Shown in pieces: positions 6,820 through 13,404 of a stretch of DNA of 16,962 nucleotides. The position numbers were made by a program, and so were the translations under genes. How positions within the stretch are numbered: position 1 is the stretch's first letter; every line of letters begins with the position of its first letter. This DNA comes from Candidatus Bathyarchaeota archaeon (lineage in GTDB: Archaea > Thermoproteota > Bathyarchaeia > 40CM-2-53-6 > FEN-987). The stretch lies in NCBI GenBank assembly GCA_022865625.1, contig JALHTB010000003.1:1-16962 (forward strand). The letters are read 5' to 3'. The notes below the pieces were generated by a model. It was not told the DNA's origin. It saw only the letters and a list, made by a program, of their open reading frames with translations, and made no database searches.

Positions 6820-7971
6820 TCAGAGAATCATGAAGCAGAGCACCAGGATAACGAGCGCCAAGCCGAACAAGATCTTTCTACCATTCGAGAGTGATGAGAC
6901 ATCGTCCAAGGGCTCGACGCCAGCCCGTCCGCCTCGCGTGAACATCAATATCAGAATCAGCAGCGCGAAAGGCCAGTACCCTGCTAGTGCAAGCGCTACG
7001 AGGCCGATGCTGCTTGCGATTCTGTGACCCTTTGGCCCGAGGGCGGCTCTCATTATGTGCCCGCCGTCGAGTTGCCAAGCCGGGACTATGTTGAGAAAAG
7101 TGATCAGGGCCCCGATCTCGGCGGCAAAGGCAACCTGAGTCAACACTATGAGCTGACCTGGAGCAGCAGTGCGAATGTCAAGGTAGCTGAGTAGTATCAT
7201 CAGTAGCGGTGTTCTAGGCCATTCTTGAACAGTGAGCAACCCCTGGCTCACAAGAGTTGCTACCTGCGCCTCCTGGACGAGAGGTGCAGTGAGTATGCTG
7301 ACAATCGCGACAACGATCGTTGCAAGGAAGCCTAATACAGGCCCACTGAATCCGAGGTCGAACAATTCGTCTCTGTTTGCCGGAGGACTCTTCAGCGAAA
7401 TGACCGCGCCAAAGGTCCCGAAAGGAGGCGGACCAGGAATGAAGTATGGGAGAGTAGAGTCCATTCCATGTGCTGTGGCCGCTAGCTTGTGACCTGACTC
7501 GTGAAGTGCAATGATTCCGAAAAGTGAAGCTGCGAACATGGCAATTTGAGCATTGAGATCCAAGCGTCGAAAAACTGTCGCCAGGAGTTGCGGATCCATC
7601 GACTGGGTGAGGCTGTAGCTTGCGAAGAGTATGGTCCCAATAGTCGCGAACATCAACAGAACGTTGATCATAGGATTCGATGATCGTGCCTTTATCCTTT
7701 GGAAGATCTTGATGAGAAGCTTGTCTGACTCAGAGCGAACTGACGCGCTCAAATGATAGGTGCCCAGATCGCCTATGAGCTGTTTGAATTTCTCTTTGGT
7801 GGACTCCTTCTCAACAAGGAAGTTGGGGATTCCATACTGATCGACGTAGGCATCGATGACATTGAATCGTCGCTGGACGACCGCTCTCAATCCGCCTAGG
7901 TCAGGATTTGCGCCCGCCTCGTAGGCAGGCGTATCGCGTTTTGTTGACCAACTCCAAAAGGCGGATGACAA
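6820..7971 (-). CDS. Site-2-type zinc metalloprotease (peptidase M50)
   Basis: An integral membrane protease with intramembrane zinc site. Counting from the longest frame (GTG 8019), a first hydrophobic helix spans about residues 117-136. HESGH (173-177) is the HExxH zinc motif. GTFGAVISLKSPP (about 201-213) is the PDZ-less family's beta-hairpin. NIVPAWQLDGGH (310-321) supplies the third zinc ligand Asp, and several hydrophobic segments follow up to the C-terminus. The N-terminal 100 residues are cytosolic-looking. Start: GTG 8019 has no ribosome site and overlaps a TATA-like TTTAAG, while TTG 7971 has GGGGAT 6 nt upstream, so I prefer the TTG (383 residues); a TTG at residue 44 of the long frame is a third option. 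It probably cleaves a membrane-bound regulator or remnant peptides; no substrate is evident nearby. Nuclease-like gene follows after 95 nt. Confidence 0.88.
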   Translation of the reverse strand: MSSAFWSWSTKRDTPAYEAGANPDLGGLRAVVQRRFNVIDAYVDQYGIPNFLVEKESTKEKFKQLIGDLGTYHLSASVRSESDKLLIKIFQRIKARSSNPMINVLLMFATIGTILFASYSLTQSMDPQLLATVFRRLDLNAQIAMFAASLFGIIALHESGHKLAATAHGMDSTLPYFIPGPPPFGTFGAVISLKSPPANRDELFDLGFSGPVLGFLATIVVAIVSILTAPLVQEAQVATLVSQGLLTVQEWPRTPLLMILLSYLDIRTAAPGQLIVLTQVAFAAEIGALITFLNIVPAWQLDGGHIMRAALGPKGHRIASSIGLVALALAGYWPFALLILILMFTRGGRAGVEPLDDVSSLSNGRKILFGLALVILVLCFMIL

Positions 7972-8018
7972 AGCGCAATCCCCTGCCGTTCGAGGCCATG
8001 CATCGAAGAGGCATTTCA

Positions 8019-8026
8019 CTTAAACG
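8019..8026 (-). promoter_or_regulatory. Possible TATA box for the M50 protease gene
   Basis: Read on the - strand this is CGTTTAAG. A start about 26 nt downstream (near 7996) precedes the GGGGAT/TTG pair at 7983-7969, which favours the shorter protease. A second AT-rich candidate lies at 8029-8038. Prediction only. Confidence 0.3.
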
Positions 8027-8065
8027 TATTGATATCCTAATGAATCACGCCAACATCCCAAATGC

Positions 8066-8074
8066 CTTATAGTA
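8066..8074 (+). promoter_or_regulatory. TATA box for the acetyltransferase gene
   Basis: CTTATAGTA lies 33 nt before ATG 8107, giving a predicted leader of about 10 nt. It sits inside the longer frame that begins at ATG 8062, so that upstream ATG would not be on the transcript. Confidence 0.5.
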
Positions 8075-8106
8075 TCCATATGCCCACATTTGCCGTCAGA
8101 ATTGAA

Positions 8107-8646
8107 ATGCTGACGGAAACCAAATTCTCCCTGAGGCAGTTCAACACGGCCGATGTCGAATCCGTCATCGAGATCAACAGGACATGTCTCCCCGAGAACT
8201 ACGCCTCATTCTTCTTCATAGACACATTTCGAAGCTGCCCTAACGCGTTCATAGTAGCTGAGGTGGGCACCCGTATAGTCGGCTACATTATGTGCCGAAT
8301 CGAACACGGTTTCTCCGATATCAAACGTATCAAATTCATCCGCAAAGGCCACATCATATCCGTAGCTGTCCTTCCCGACTTCAGGCGAGCTGGCATTGCT
8401 TCTGATCTGGTAAGGAATGCACTTGAAGCCCTACGTCAAGTAGGTGCTGACGAGTGTTTCCTAGAAGTAAGAAGTACGAACGATGCCGGTATCAGACTGT
8501 ATGAGAAACTCGGATTCACATTGGCTAGACGGGTCGCCCACTACTATGCCGATGGGGCAGAGGCTCAAGCTATGGTGATTCCACTAACGAAAGGAGACTA
8601 TTCCTCTTCGGAGAACACCGAAAGTCAAGCTGAACATCCAGTGTGA
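8107..8646 (+). CDS. ard1: N-terminal protein acetyltransferase, Ard1/RimI type (GNAT)
   Basis: Transfers acetyl from acetyl-CoA to protein N-termini in the cytoplasm. The 179-residue protein (from ATG 8107) follows Sulfolobus Ard1 segment by segment: LPENY, GYIMCRIEHGFS, KGHIISVAVLPDFRRAGIA, ECFLEVRSTNDAGIRLYEKLGF and HYYADGAEA. The pyrophosphate-binding RRAGIA motif is at about residues 93-98. A longer frame opens at ATG 8062 (194 residues), but its first 15 residues span the predicted TATA box and have no counterpart in the family. The tail after PLTKGD is Ser/Glu-rich and probably disordered. It is transcribed divergently from the M50 protease, and Hpt follows after 64 nt behind an inverted repeat. 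Confidence 0.92.
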   Translation: MLTETKFSLRQFNTADVESVIEINRTCLPENYASFFFIDTFRSCPNAFIVAEVGTRIVGYIMCRIEHGFSDIKRIKFIRKGHIISVAVLPDFRRAGIASDLVRNALEALRQVGADECFLEVRSTNDAGIRLYEKLGFTLARRVAHYYADGAEAQAMVIPLTKGDYSSSENTESQAEHPV

Positions 8647-8661
8647 GCCCACGGGATCATG

Positions 8662-8690
8662 CACAAGCGCCATGTACAATTGGCGTTGTG
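8662..8690. repeat. 10-bp inverted repeat with TATA-like centre, upstream of hpt
   Basis: CACAAGCGCCA (8662-8672) and TGGCGTTGTG (8681-8690) pair over 10 bp with a single bulged G, around an 8-nt TGTACAAT centre. The centre is itself AT-rich and lies about 34 nt before TTG 8711, the usual distance of a TATA box from a short-leader start. It could be an operator overlapping the hpt promoter, or an RNA hairpin ending the acetyltransferase transcript. Confidence 0.5.
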
Positions 8691-8710
8691 GAAAGGGCCG
8701 TGCATAGACC

Positions 8711-9292
8711 TTGGATTGGCTCGAGACAATCAGAGAGGATCTCCGAAAAGCCACTGTCGTTCGCATTCAGACAGAACAAGGACAGTACGAGTATATCGTG
8801 AACCCACTGAGCTCTGGCGTTCCTGAGATACCTACTGAAGCGTTGTGGGGTTGTGCATTTGAAGTCGCGAGAGTAGGCAACGTAAGAGCCGCTAACAAGA
8901 TTGTCACACCAGAAGCCATGGGAATACATGTCGCCACGGCCTTGAGCCTTGTCACAGGCGCTCCCATGCTCGTTATCAGAAAGAAATCCTACATGTTGCC
9001 CACAGAGATCAAGATTGTCAAGAGAACTGGCTACTCAGAAGACATCATGTACGCAAACGGATTGAAACGTGGAGACTCGATTCTACTTGTCGACTCGATA
9101 ATCGCCACGGGCGGCACATACGCCGCAATCATAAAGGAACTACTCTCACATGGAATCATAATAGCAGACGCGATCGCGATCATCGAGCGAGTAGAATTCG
9201 GCGGCGTCGCAAGAGTCAAGAAGGAAACAGGAATCACTGTCAAGACACTCATAAGACTGCGACTGGACCACGGCAAGCCTTCAATAGAGTAG
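8711..9292 (+). CDS. hpt: Hypoxanthine/guanine phosphoribosyltransferase, archaeal type
   Basis: Purine salvage: hypoxanthine or guanine plus PRPP gives IMP or GMP. The 193-residue protein matches the archaeal Hpt family, which is related to adenine phosphoribosyltransferase: YIVNPLSSGVPEIP near residues 28-41, NKIVTPEAMGIHVATALS near 62-79, RKKSYMLPTE near 90-99 and the PRPP loop ILLVDSIIATGGT at 124-136. Archaeal members usually carry two acidic residues in that loop (VDD); here the second is Ser129. Uracil phosphoribosyltransferases also lack the second one, so activity is not excluded. The start TTG 8711 is forced by an in-frame stop at 8705. A related adenine or orotate specificity is the main alternative. 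Confidence 0.88.
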   Translation: MDWLETIREDLRKATVVRIQTEQGQYEYIVNPLSSGVPEIPTEALWGCAFEVARVGNVRAANKIVTPEAMGIHVATALSLVTGAPMLVIRKKSYMLPTEIKIVKRTGYSEDIMYANGLKRGDSILLVDSIIATGGTYAAIIKELLSHGIIIADAIAIIERVEFGGVARVKKETGITVKTLIRLRLDHGKPSIE

Positions 9293-9368
9293 GAGAACAC
9301 AACAAGCAAGCGGATTTGACGTGACGTAAAGGTTAACTTCTCAAACGACCCAACCTGACGTGGTCGAT

Positions 9369-9761
9369 ATGACCGTCAAATGCCTCAATTGCGGATCTGA
9401 CAACCGAGGCGAAGCAAACTACTGTCTGAAATGCGGGATGAGTATCATTTCGCCTCGTCCTCATGGCGTGCCTCACGTTGAGACGGCATTGTCTGATGCT
9501 GAGGCTGAGGCATCGATGGGGTCAAGATGCTCATTTCATCCATTAGCAGTAGCGACATACCTATGCAGTAGATGCAGCAGGCCACTCTGCAGGTCGTGTG
9601 GTCTGCCCTCTTTCGGAGTAGTGCTCTGTCCTTTGTGCAGGGCTGGCCCAGTTCAACCGTGGCCTTTGTCTCCGCACCCGGTGACTAGGCCTCCCTACCC
9701 GATGACTATGTCAGCTTGCTGTCTCAGTCAGAGCTCCGGTTGCCGATTTCGGCAGAGCTAG
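9369..9761 (+). CDS. Small protein with zinc ribbon and B-box-like zinc finger
   Basis: A 130-residue cysteine-rich protein from ATG 9369 (a GTG at 9360 adds three residues). The first part is a zinc ribbon with Cys5-x2-Cys8 and Cys19-x2-Cys22. After a 30-residue acidic linker comes a B-box-like cluster: Cys54-x2-His57, Cys66-x2-Cys69, Cys74-x2-Cys77 and Cys87-x2-Cys90. In archaeal proteins this ribbon-plus-B-box pair is normally followed by membrane helices. Here a Pro-rich stretch and a short odd tail follow and no helix is seen, so the C-terminus may be truncated or frameshifted. The last 51 nt overlap the 3' end of a convergent predicted membrane protein. Function unknown; protein-protein contacts are the likely use of the fingers. 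Confidence 0.7.
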   Translation: MTVKCLNCGSDNRGEANYCLKCGMSIISPRPHGVPHVETALSDAEAEASMGSRCSFHPLAVATYLCSRCSRPLCRSCGLPSFGVVLCPLCRAGPVQPWPLSPHPVTRPPYPMTMSACCLSQSSGCRFRQS

Positions 9762-9968
9762 GCCCATCTTTGCAGCGCAGACGAGGAGACAGATCATCGT
9801 CGGCAAATAGATGACCAGGATCTCAAAATCAAGCGCTAGAAGTGCCCGCCCTGACAATCTCAAACCTAAGAATAACGCTGAGACCAGAACCAACAAGAGA
9901 AGTGAGTAGGCCCATTCTCGAGTGGCACTTGGCTCCACAGTCGACCAGTCCGTATACGACAAACACAC
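9711..9968 (-). CDS. Predicted small two-helix membrane protein, downstream of rpoK
   Basis: An 85-residue frame starting at GTG 9968, one base after the rpoK stop, so translational coupling is likely if the gene is real. Two hydrophobic stretches fit membrane helices: about residues 20-38 (WAYSLLLLVLVSALFLGL) and 49-66 (EILVIYLPTMICLLVCAA), separated by a short basic loop. I recognise no family. It overlaps the 3' end of the convergent zinc-finger gene by 51 nt, so one of the two tails may be misjudged. Support comes from its position in the thermosome-rpoK run and its clear hydrophobic pattern; there is no motif evidence. Confidence 0.5.
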   Translation of the reverse strand: MCLSYTDWSTVEPSATREWAYSLLLLVLVSALFLGLRLSGRALLALDFEILVIYLPTMICLLVCAAKMGLALPKSATGALTETAS

Positions 9969-9969
9969 A

Positions 9970-10251
9970 CTAGTCTTCGTGCGTCAGGAGCAGCCTCAAC
10001 GCTATGTTCTGACTTGCACCATCGGGAAGAGTCCTTCTGATGCTGATAGGAAGCGCCCCGGCCTCGAGCTCCTGCATTGCTATGTCTATTGCGGACATAC
10101 TGCCAGGGTCGACGTCGATGAGAACGGGTGCTCCCAATGCGATCTGAAGGGCACGGGCGCCAACGACTCTTGCCTTCTCGAAACGTGTAAGTTTCCGAGG
10201 GCCGATCAGAGCAGTCTCTTGACGCCTAGTACTCGCCCGCTTCTTCACCAC
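9970..10251 (-). CDS. rpoK: DNA-directed RNA polymerase subunit K (Rpb6 homologue)
   Basis: A small core subunit of archaeal RNA polymerase that helps assembly at the clamp base, like eukaryotic Rpb6 and bacterial omega. The 93-residue product carries the diagnostic segment [20 protein letters not shown] (residues 21-40), then [28 protein letters not shown] and LPDG. The basic N-terminus ([11 protein letters not shown]) is short, as usual in archaea. Two adjacent GTG codons (10251 and 10248) can start it; both lie inside the end of the thermosome gene, a 26-nt overlap in another frame. It thus depends on the thermosome transcript unless an internal promoter exists. Confidence 0.93.
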   Translation of the reverse strand: MVKKRASTRRQETALIGPRKLTRFEKARVVGARALQIALGAPVLIDVDPGSMSAIDIAMQELEAGALPISIRRTLPDGASQNIALRLLLTHED

Positions 10252-11869
10252 TATCTTCTGGCCCCTTGGGTGGACCTTTCATTTCTTTCTTGGAAGCTGA
10301 GATTACGTCATCTACCTTGAGAATCATTGCAGCTGCTTCGCTGGCCGACTTCACTAGCTGGATCTTGACTGCAAGAGGTTCATAGACGTCTTGCTTGGAC
10401 ATGTCAGCGACCTTTCCTTTGAATGGATCTACACCTGCCCATACGATTTTCTGGTCATGTTTTGTTCTCAGCTCAACCTGGATGTCGATCGGGTCTAGTC
10501 CTGCGTTCTCTGCTAGGACCATTGGCACCGACTCAAGAGCTTCCGCAAATGCCCGCACTGCGAGCTGTTCCCTTCCCGCGAGCTTGTCCGCGTACACTCG
10601 TAACCGCTTAGCAACCTCTGCTTCAGGCGCACCTCCGCCTGCGACTACCTTAGGATTGACAACTACGTCTCTAACAACGCAGAGTGCATCGTGAACGACG
10701 CGTTCTGCCTCGTCGACGATTCGTTCCGTGCCTCCTCTTACGAGAATGGTGACCGCCTTGGGGTTCTTGCAGCCTTCCACGAAGGTCATCTTGTCATCTG
10801 CAACTTTCCTCTCTTCCACCAGCTGAGCAGCACCAAGGTCTTTGCTGCTGAAATCCTCGATATTCGTGACCACATGAGCGCCAGTTGCTTTGACAAGCTT
10901 CTCCATATCGGACTGCTTCACCCGTCGCACCGCAAGCACACCTTTCTTGGCGAGAAAGTGTTGTACGACATCGTCGATTCCCTTCTCGCAAATGGCTACG
11001 TTCGCGCCCGCGGAAACGATCTTGTCAACCATTTCTTTCAGCATCTTCTCTTCTTCGTCGAGGAATGCTTTCATCTGTTCTGGATTCTTTATGTTGAGTT
11101 TGGCGTCGAATTCTGTCTTCTCAACTTCGAGTGGACGGCTGATGAGAGCGATCTTGGCGTTCTCTACACGTCTCGGCATTCCTGGATGGACGACCTCTTT
11201 GTCCAATAGGACGCCCTGTATGAGCTTCGTGTCTGAGAGAGACCCGCCTGGTTTCTTCTCGACCTTGATGTCATCGATGTCAACTTTGTAGCCCTTTCCA
11301 TCCTTCTCAGCCACCTCCAGAACCGATCGCACTGCAATGTCGCTTACTCCATCCTTGTACTCGGCCAGCATCTTCGTTGCTACAGCAACTGTCGCGACCT
11401 TCTTCAGCATCGACTTGTCTACAGGGTCGACCTTGATCGCGATGTCTTCAAGGATTTCAAGCGCCTTCTCTGCCGCGATTCTGTATCCGTCCGCTATGAC
11501 GGTTGGGTGAATGTCCTTGTCGATCAGTTGTTCAGCCTTACCTAGCAGTTCTCCAGTTAGCACAACCGCGGTTGTAGTTCCGTCTCCGACCTCGTCATCC
11601 TGGGTCTTAGCGACTTCAACCAGCATCTTCGCTGAGGGGTGCTGAACGTCCATTTCGTCAAGAATCGTCGCGCCGTCGTTTGTGATGGTGACATCCCCGA
11701 AACTGTCAACAAGCATCTTGTCCATTCCCTTGGGTCCAAGGCAGGATTTGACAGACTCGGCAACGATCCGTGCCGCAGCTATGCTTGCATGTTGCGCTTC
11801 TCTGCCACTAGCACGCGATGTGCCTTCCCTCAGAATGAGTACAGGCTGTCCTGCAAATTGCGCGGCCAA
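10226..11869 (-). CDS. Thermosome subunit (group II chaperonin)
   Basis: An ATP-driven protein-folding chaperonin that forms a double ring in the cytoplasm. The 547-residue length is normal. The equatorial ATP site shows [10 protein letters not shown] (44-53), NDGATIL (64-70) and GDGTTT (95-100, with Asp96); the second half carries [16 protein letters not shown] and AENAGLDPI. The start TTG 11869 lies 8 nt after a GAGGT ribosome site, and an in-frame TGA just upstream excludes anything longer. The C-terminus ends in a Pro/Gly/Glu-rich tail ([12 protein letters not shown]) and lacks the Gly-Gly-Met repeats found in many thermosomes. It is preceded by a strong TATA box and followed by overlapping rpoK. 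Only this one subunit is visible, so its paralogue class (alpha, beta or gamma) cannot be assigned. Confidence 0.97.
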   Translation of the reverse strand: MAAQFAGQPVLILREGTSRASGREAQHASIAAARIVAESVKSCLGPKGMDKMLVDSFGDVTITNDGATILDEMDVQHPSAKMLVEVAKTQDDEVGDGTTTAVVLTGELLGKAEQLIDKDIHPTVIADGYRIAAEKALEILEDIAIKVDPVDKSMLKKVATVAVATKMLAEYKDGVSDIAVRSVLEVAEKDGKGYKVDIDDIKVEKKPGGSLSDTKLIQGVLLDKEVVHPGMPRRVENAKIALISRPLEVEKTEFDAKLNIKNPEQMKAFLDEEEKMLKEMVDKIVSAGANVAICEKGIDDVVQHFLAKKGVLAVRRVKQSDMEKLVKATGAHVVTNIEDFSSKDLGAAQLVEERKVADDKMTFVEGCKNPKAVTILVRGGTERIVDEAERVVHDALCVVRDVVVNPKVVAGGGAPEAEVAKRLRVYADKLAGREQLAVRAFAEALESVPMVLAENAGLDPIDIQVELRTKHDQKIVWAGVDPFKGKVADMSKQDVYEPLAVKIQLVKSASEAAAMILKVDDVISASKKEMKGPPKGPEDSGEEAGEY

Positions 11870-11877
11870 ACATCATA

Positions 11878-11882
11878 ACCTC
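11878..11882 (-). promoter_or_regulatory. Shine-Dalgarno for the thermosome TTG start
   Basis: GAGGT on the - strand, 8 nt before TTG 11869. An out-of-frame ATGATG lies between them, so the spacing decides for the TTG. Confidence 0.65.
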
Positions 11883-11915
11883 TTCTTCAAAGGAGACCCA
11901 GACGAAAAAAATCTC

Positions 11916-11925
11916 CTTATATAAG
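11916..11925 (-). promoter_or_regulatory. TATA box of the thermosome-rpoK transcript
   Basis: CTTATATAAG is a perfect 10-nt palindrome and the best TATA element in the window. A start about 26 nt downstream (near 11895) leaves a leader of about 25 nt that contains the GAGGT site. Being symmetric it could also drive leftward or rightward transcription, but the nearest rightward gene is over 300 nt away. Confidence 0.65.
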
Positions 11926-12245
11926 TATTGCGTCGCCACGGCTCCAACATCACGACGCATTGTTCACAGACTCCCAATTCCGGGAAACGCAACGCAAGAA
12001 CACGGATACTGTCTGAGCACGCGAGCGAACCCTGTCTCCCTTTGGCTGGAGCAAAGTGCCTGTGATCGCACATCTGGCAGACTGGTGCACGTTACCTCGA
12101 TGGAATGATGTGAGATCTTGAAGAAAGACTTGTACCTACGCGGTAGGAAGCAACCACCACTCGGATACCGCAAGTGTCGTGACTACGAGATAGATCATCC
12201 GAGAAACACTTAGATTTTCCATCATCATAGAGTGCATGCGAGGCA
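11926..12245. other. 320-nt intergenic stretch without a confident gene
   Basis: Between the thermosome promoter and the DegT gene I find no tRNA, C/D-box RNA or long frame with family similarity. A 66-codon - strand frame (12073-11873) has two Cys/His clusters but runs through the thermosome promoter. A weak AT-rich element (12209-12216, CTTAGATT) might be the TATA box of the DegT gene. Otherwise nothing is recognised. Confidence 0.5.
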
Positions 12246-13373
12246 ATGAACTCAATGCGAGACATGATATCGATCAATCAGCCAGCGATTGGAAAGGAAG
12301 AGATCGAAGCCGTCGTTGAGGTTCTCAAGAGCGGGATCCTCAGTGAAAAGAGCGGACGAGGACCACGGGTCCTGCAGTTCGAGAAAGACTTCTCCAAGTA
12401 TGTCGGCGCCAAACATGCAGTCGCAGTTTCGTCTGGAACCGCGGCGCTCCACTCTGCTCTATTGGCTGTTGGAATTCAACCTGGGGACGAAGTGGTTGTC
12501 CCCTCTTTCACGTTCTCTGCTACTGCAGAAGCCGTAGTCCTTGCAGGAGGAAGGCCCTCATTCGCCGACATTGACGCCGACACTTACGCGATCACGCCGG
12601 AATCAATCGAGGCGGCCTTGACAAGCAAGACCAAGGCGATCTTACCTGTGCACATGTACGGCTTGTGCGCGGATATGGATCCGATAATGGAATTGGCACG
12701 CAACCGCGGACTCATAGTCATTGAGGATGCGGCCCAAGCTCATGGTGCGGAATACAAGGGACGCAGAGCCGGCTCGATAGGTGACGCAACCTGCTTCAGC
12801 TTCTATGCGGGCAAGAATATGACAACCGGAGAGGGAGGAATGGTCACGACGAATGATGATGACTTGGCTGAGCAGATGAGGATGATCAGAACACATGGAG
12901 AGGAGCGACCATACTGGGTTTCAAGGCAAGGCCACAACTATCACATGCCAGAGATCGCGGGAGCCCTAGGAATCGTTCAGCTGAAGAAACTGCCAGGTTT
13001 CTTGGAAGAACGCAGAAAAAACGCGGAATACCTGACTGAGAAGTTGAGCGTGCTGGGCAAACTGGTGATGCCGAAGGAACCAGCGGGTAGAAAGCATGCA
13101 TGGTATCTCTTTTCGCCACGACTCCGGGGTGCCAACGCGGGGAAACGGAACAAGCTGGTTGAGAAGCTACGGTCAAGGAACATTGGCGCTGCTGTATACT
13201 ACGAGTCACCTGTTCATATGCTACCTTACTATCGAGATCTACAATCGACGCGAAGGAGCGCCCTGCCTGAGACAGAGAGAGCGTGTCGTCAGGTATTCTC
13301 GCTCCCGGTTCACCCACAACTTAGGCAAACCGAACTTCAGTTCATTACTGACTCAGTCAAGCGAGCAGTCTAG
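12246..13373 (+). CDS. DegT/DnrJ/EryC1/StrS-family PLP aminotransferase
   Basis: A fold-type I, PLP-dependent enzyme that typically transfers an amino group from glutamate to a keto-sugar nucleotide. Of 375 residues, NQPAIGKEEIEAVVEVLKSG (11-30) is the usual N-terminal motif. SSGTAALHSAL (62-72) binds the cofactor phosphate, Asp161 in IEDAAQAHGAEY pairs with the pyridine nitrogen, and Lys190 in FSFYAGKNMTTGEGG is the Schiff-base lysine. HNYHMPEIAGALGIVQL is also conserved. Three in-frame ATGs (12246, 12255 and 12264) compete; the family alignment favours 12264, while a GCGAGG at 12238-12243 suits 12255, so the first six residues are uncertain. No sugar-nucleotide or glycosyltransferase genes accompany it. 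It converges with the GTPase gene, 31 nt apart. Substrate unknown. Confidence 0.92.
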   Translation: MNSMRDMISINQPAIGKEEIEAVVEVLKSGILSEKSGRGPRVLQFEKDFSKYVGAKHAVAVSSGTAALHSALLAVGIQPGDEVVVPSFTFSATAEAVVLAGGRPSFADIDADTYAITPESIEAALTSKTKAILPVHMYGLCADMDPIMELARNRGLIVIEDAAQAHGAEYKGRRAGSIGDATCFSFYAGKNMTTGEGGMVTTNDDDLAEQMRMIRTHGEERPYWVSRQGHNYHMPEIAGALGIVQLKKLPGFLEERRKNAEYLTEKLSVLGKLVMPKEPAGRKHAWYLFSPRLRGANAGKRNKLVEKLRSRNIGAAVYYESPVHMLPYYRDLQSTRRSALPETERACRQVFSLPVHPQLRQTELQFITDSVKRAV

Positions 13374-13404
13374 GAGCCATTCACGCACTCTGCGGCGAGG
13401 CCTT

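Noticed and set aside
8062..8106. Upstream ATG adding 15 residues to the acetyltransferase
   Set aside because: The segment spans the predicted TATA box and has no counterpart in Ard1 proteins.
9922..10320. 132-codon + strand frame across rpoK and the thermosome end
   Set aside because: Antisense to rpoK, which has a clear family match; the translation has no hydrophobic or domain pattern.
10691..11209. 172-codon + strand frame opposite the thermosome gene
   Set aside because: Fully antisense to a highly conserved chaperonin, with no motif of its own.
12190..12236. C/D-box RNA suggested by a box-C-like ATGATGA on the - strand near 12230
   Set aside because: No CTGA box D follows at a usable distance.
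11926..12245. Possible tRNA or other structured RNA in the longest gene-poor stretch
   Set aside because: No T-loop consensus, no cloverleaf-like pairing and no long stem found by eye.
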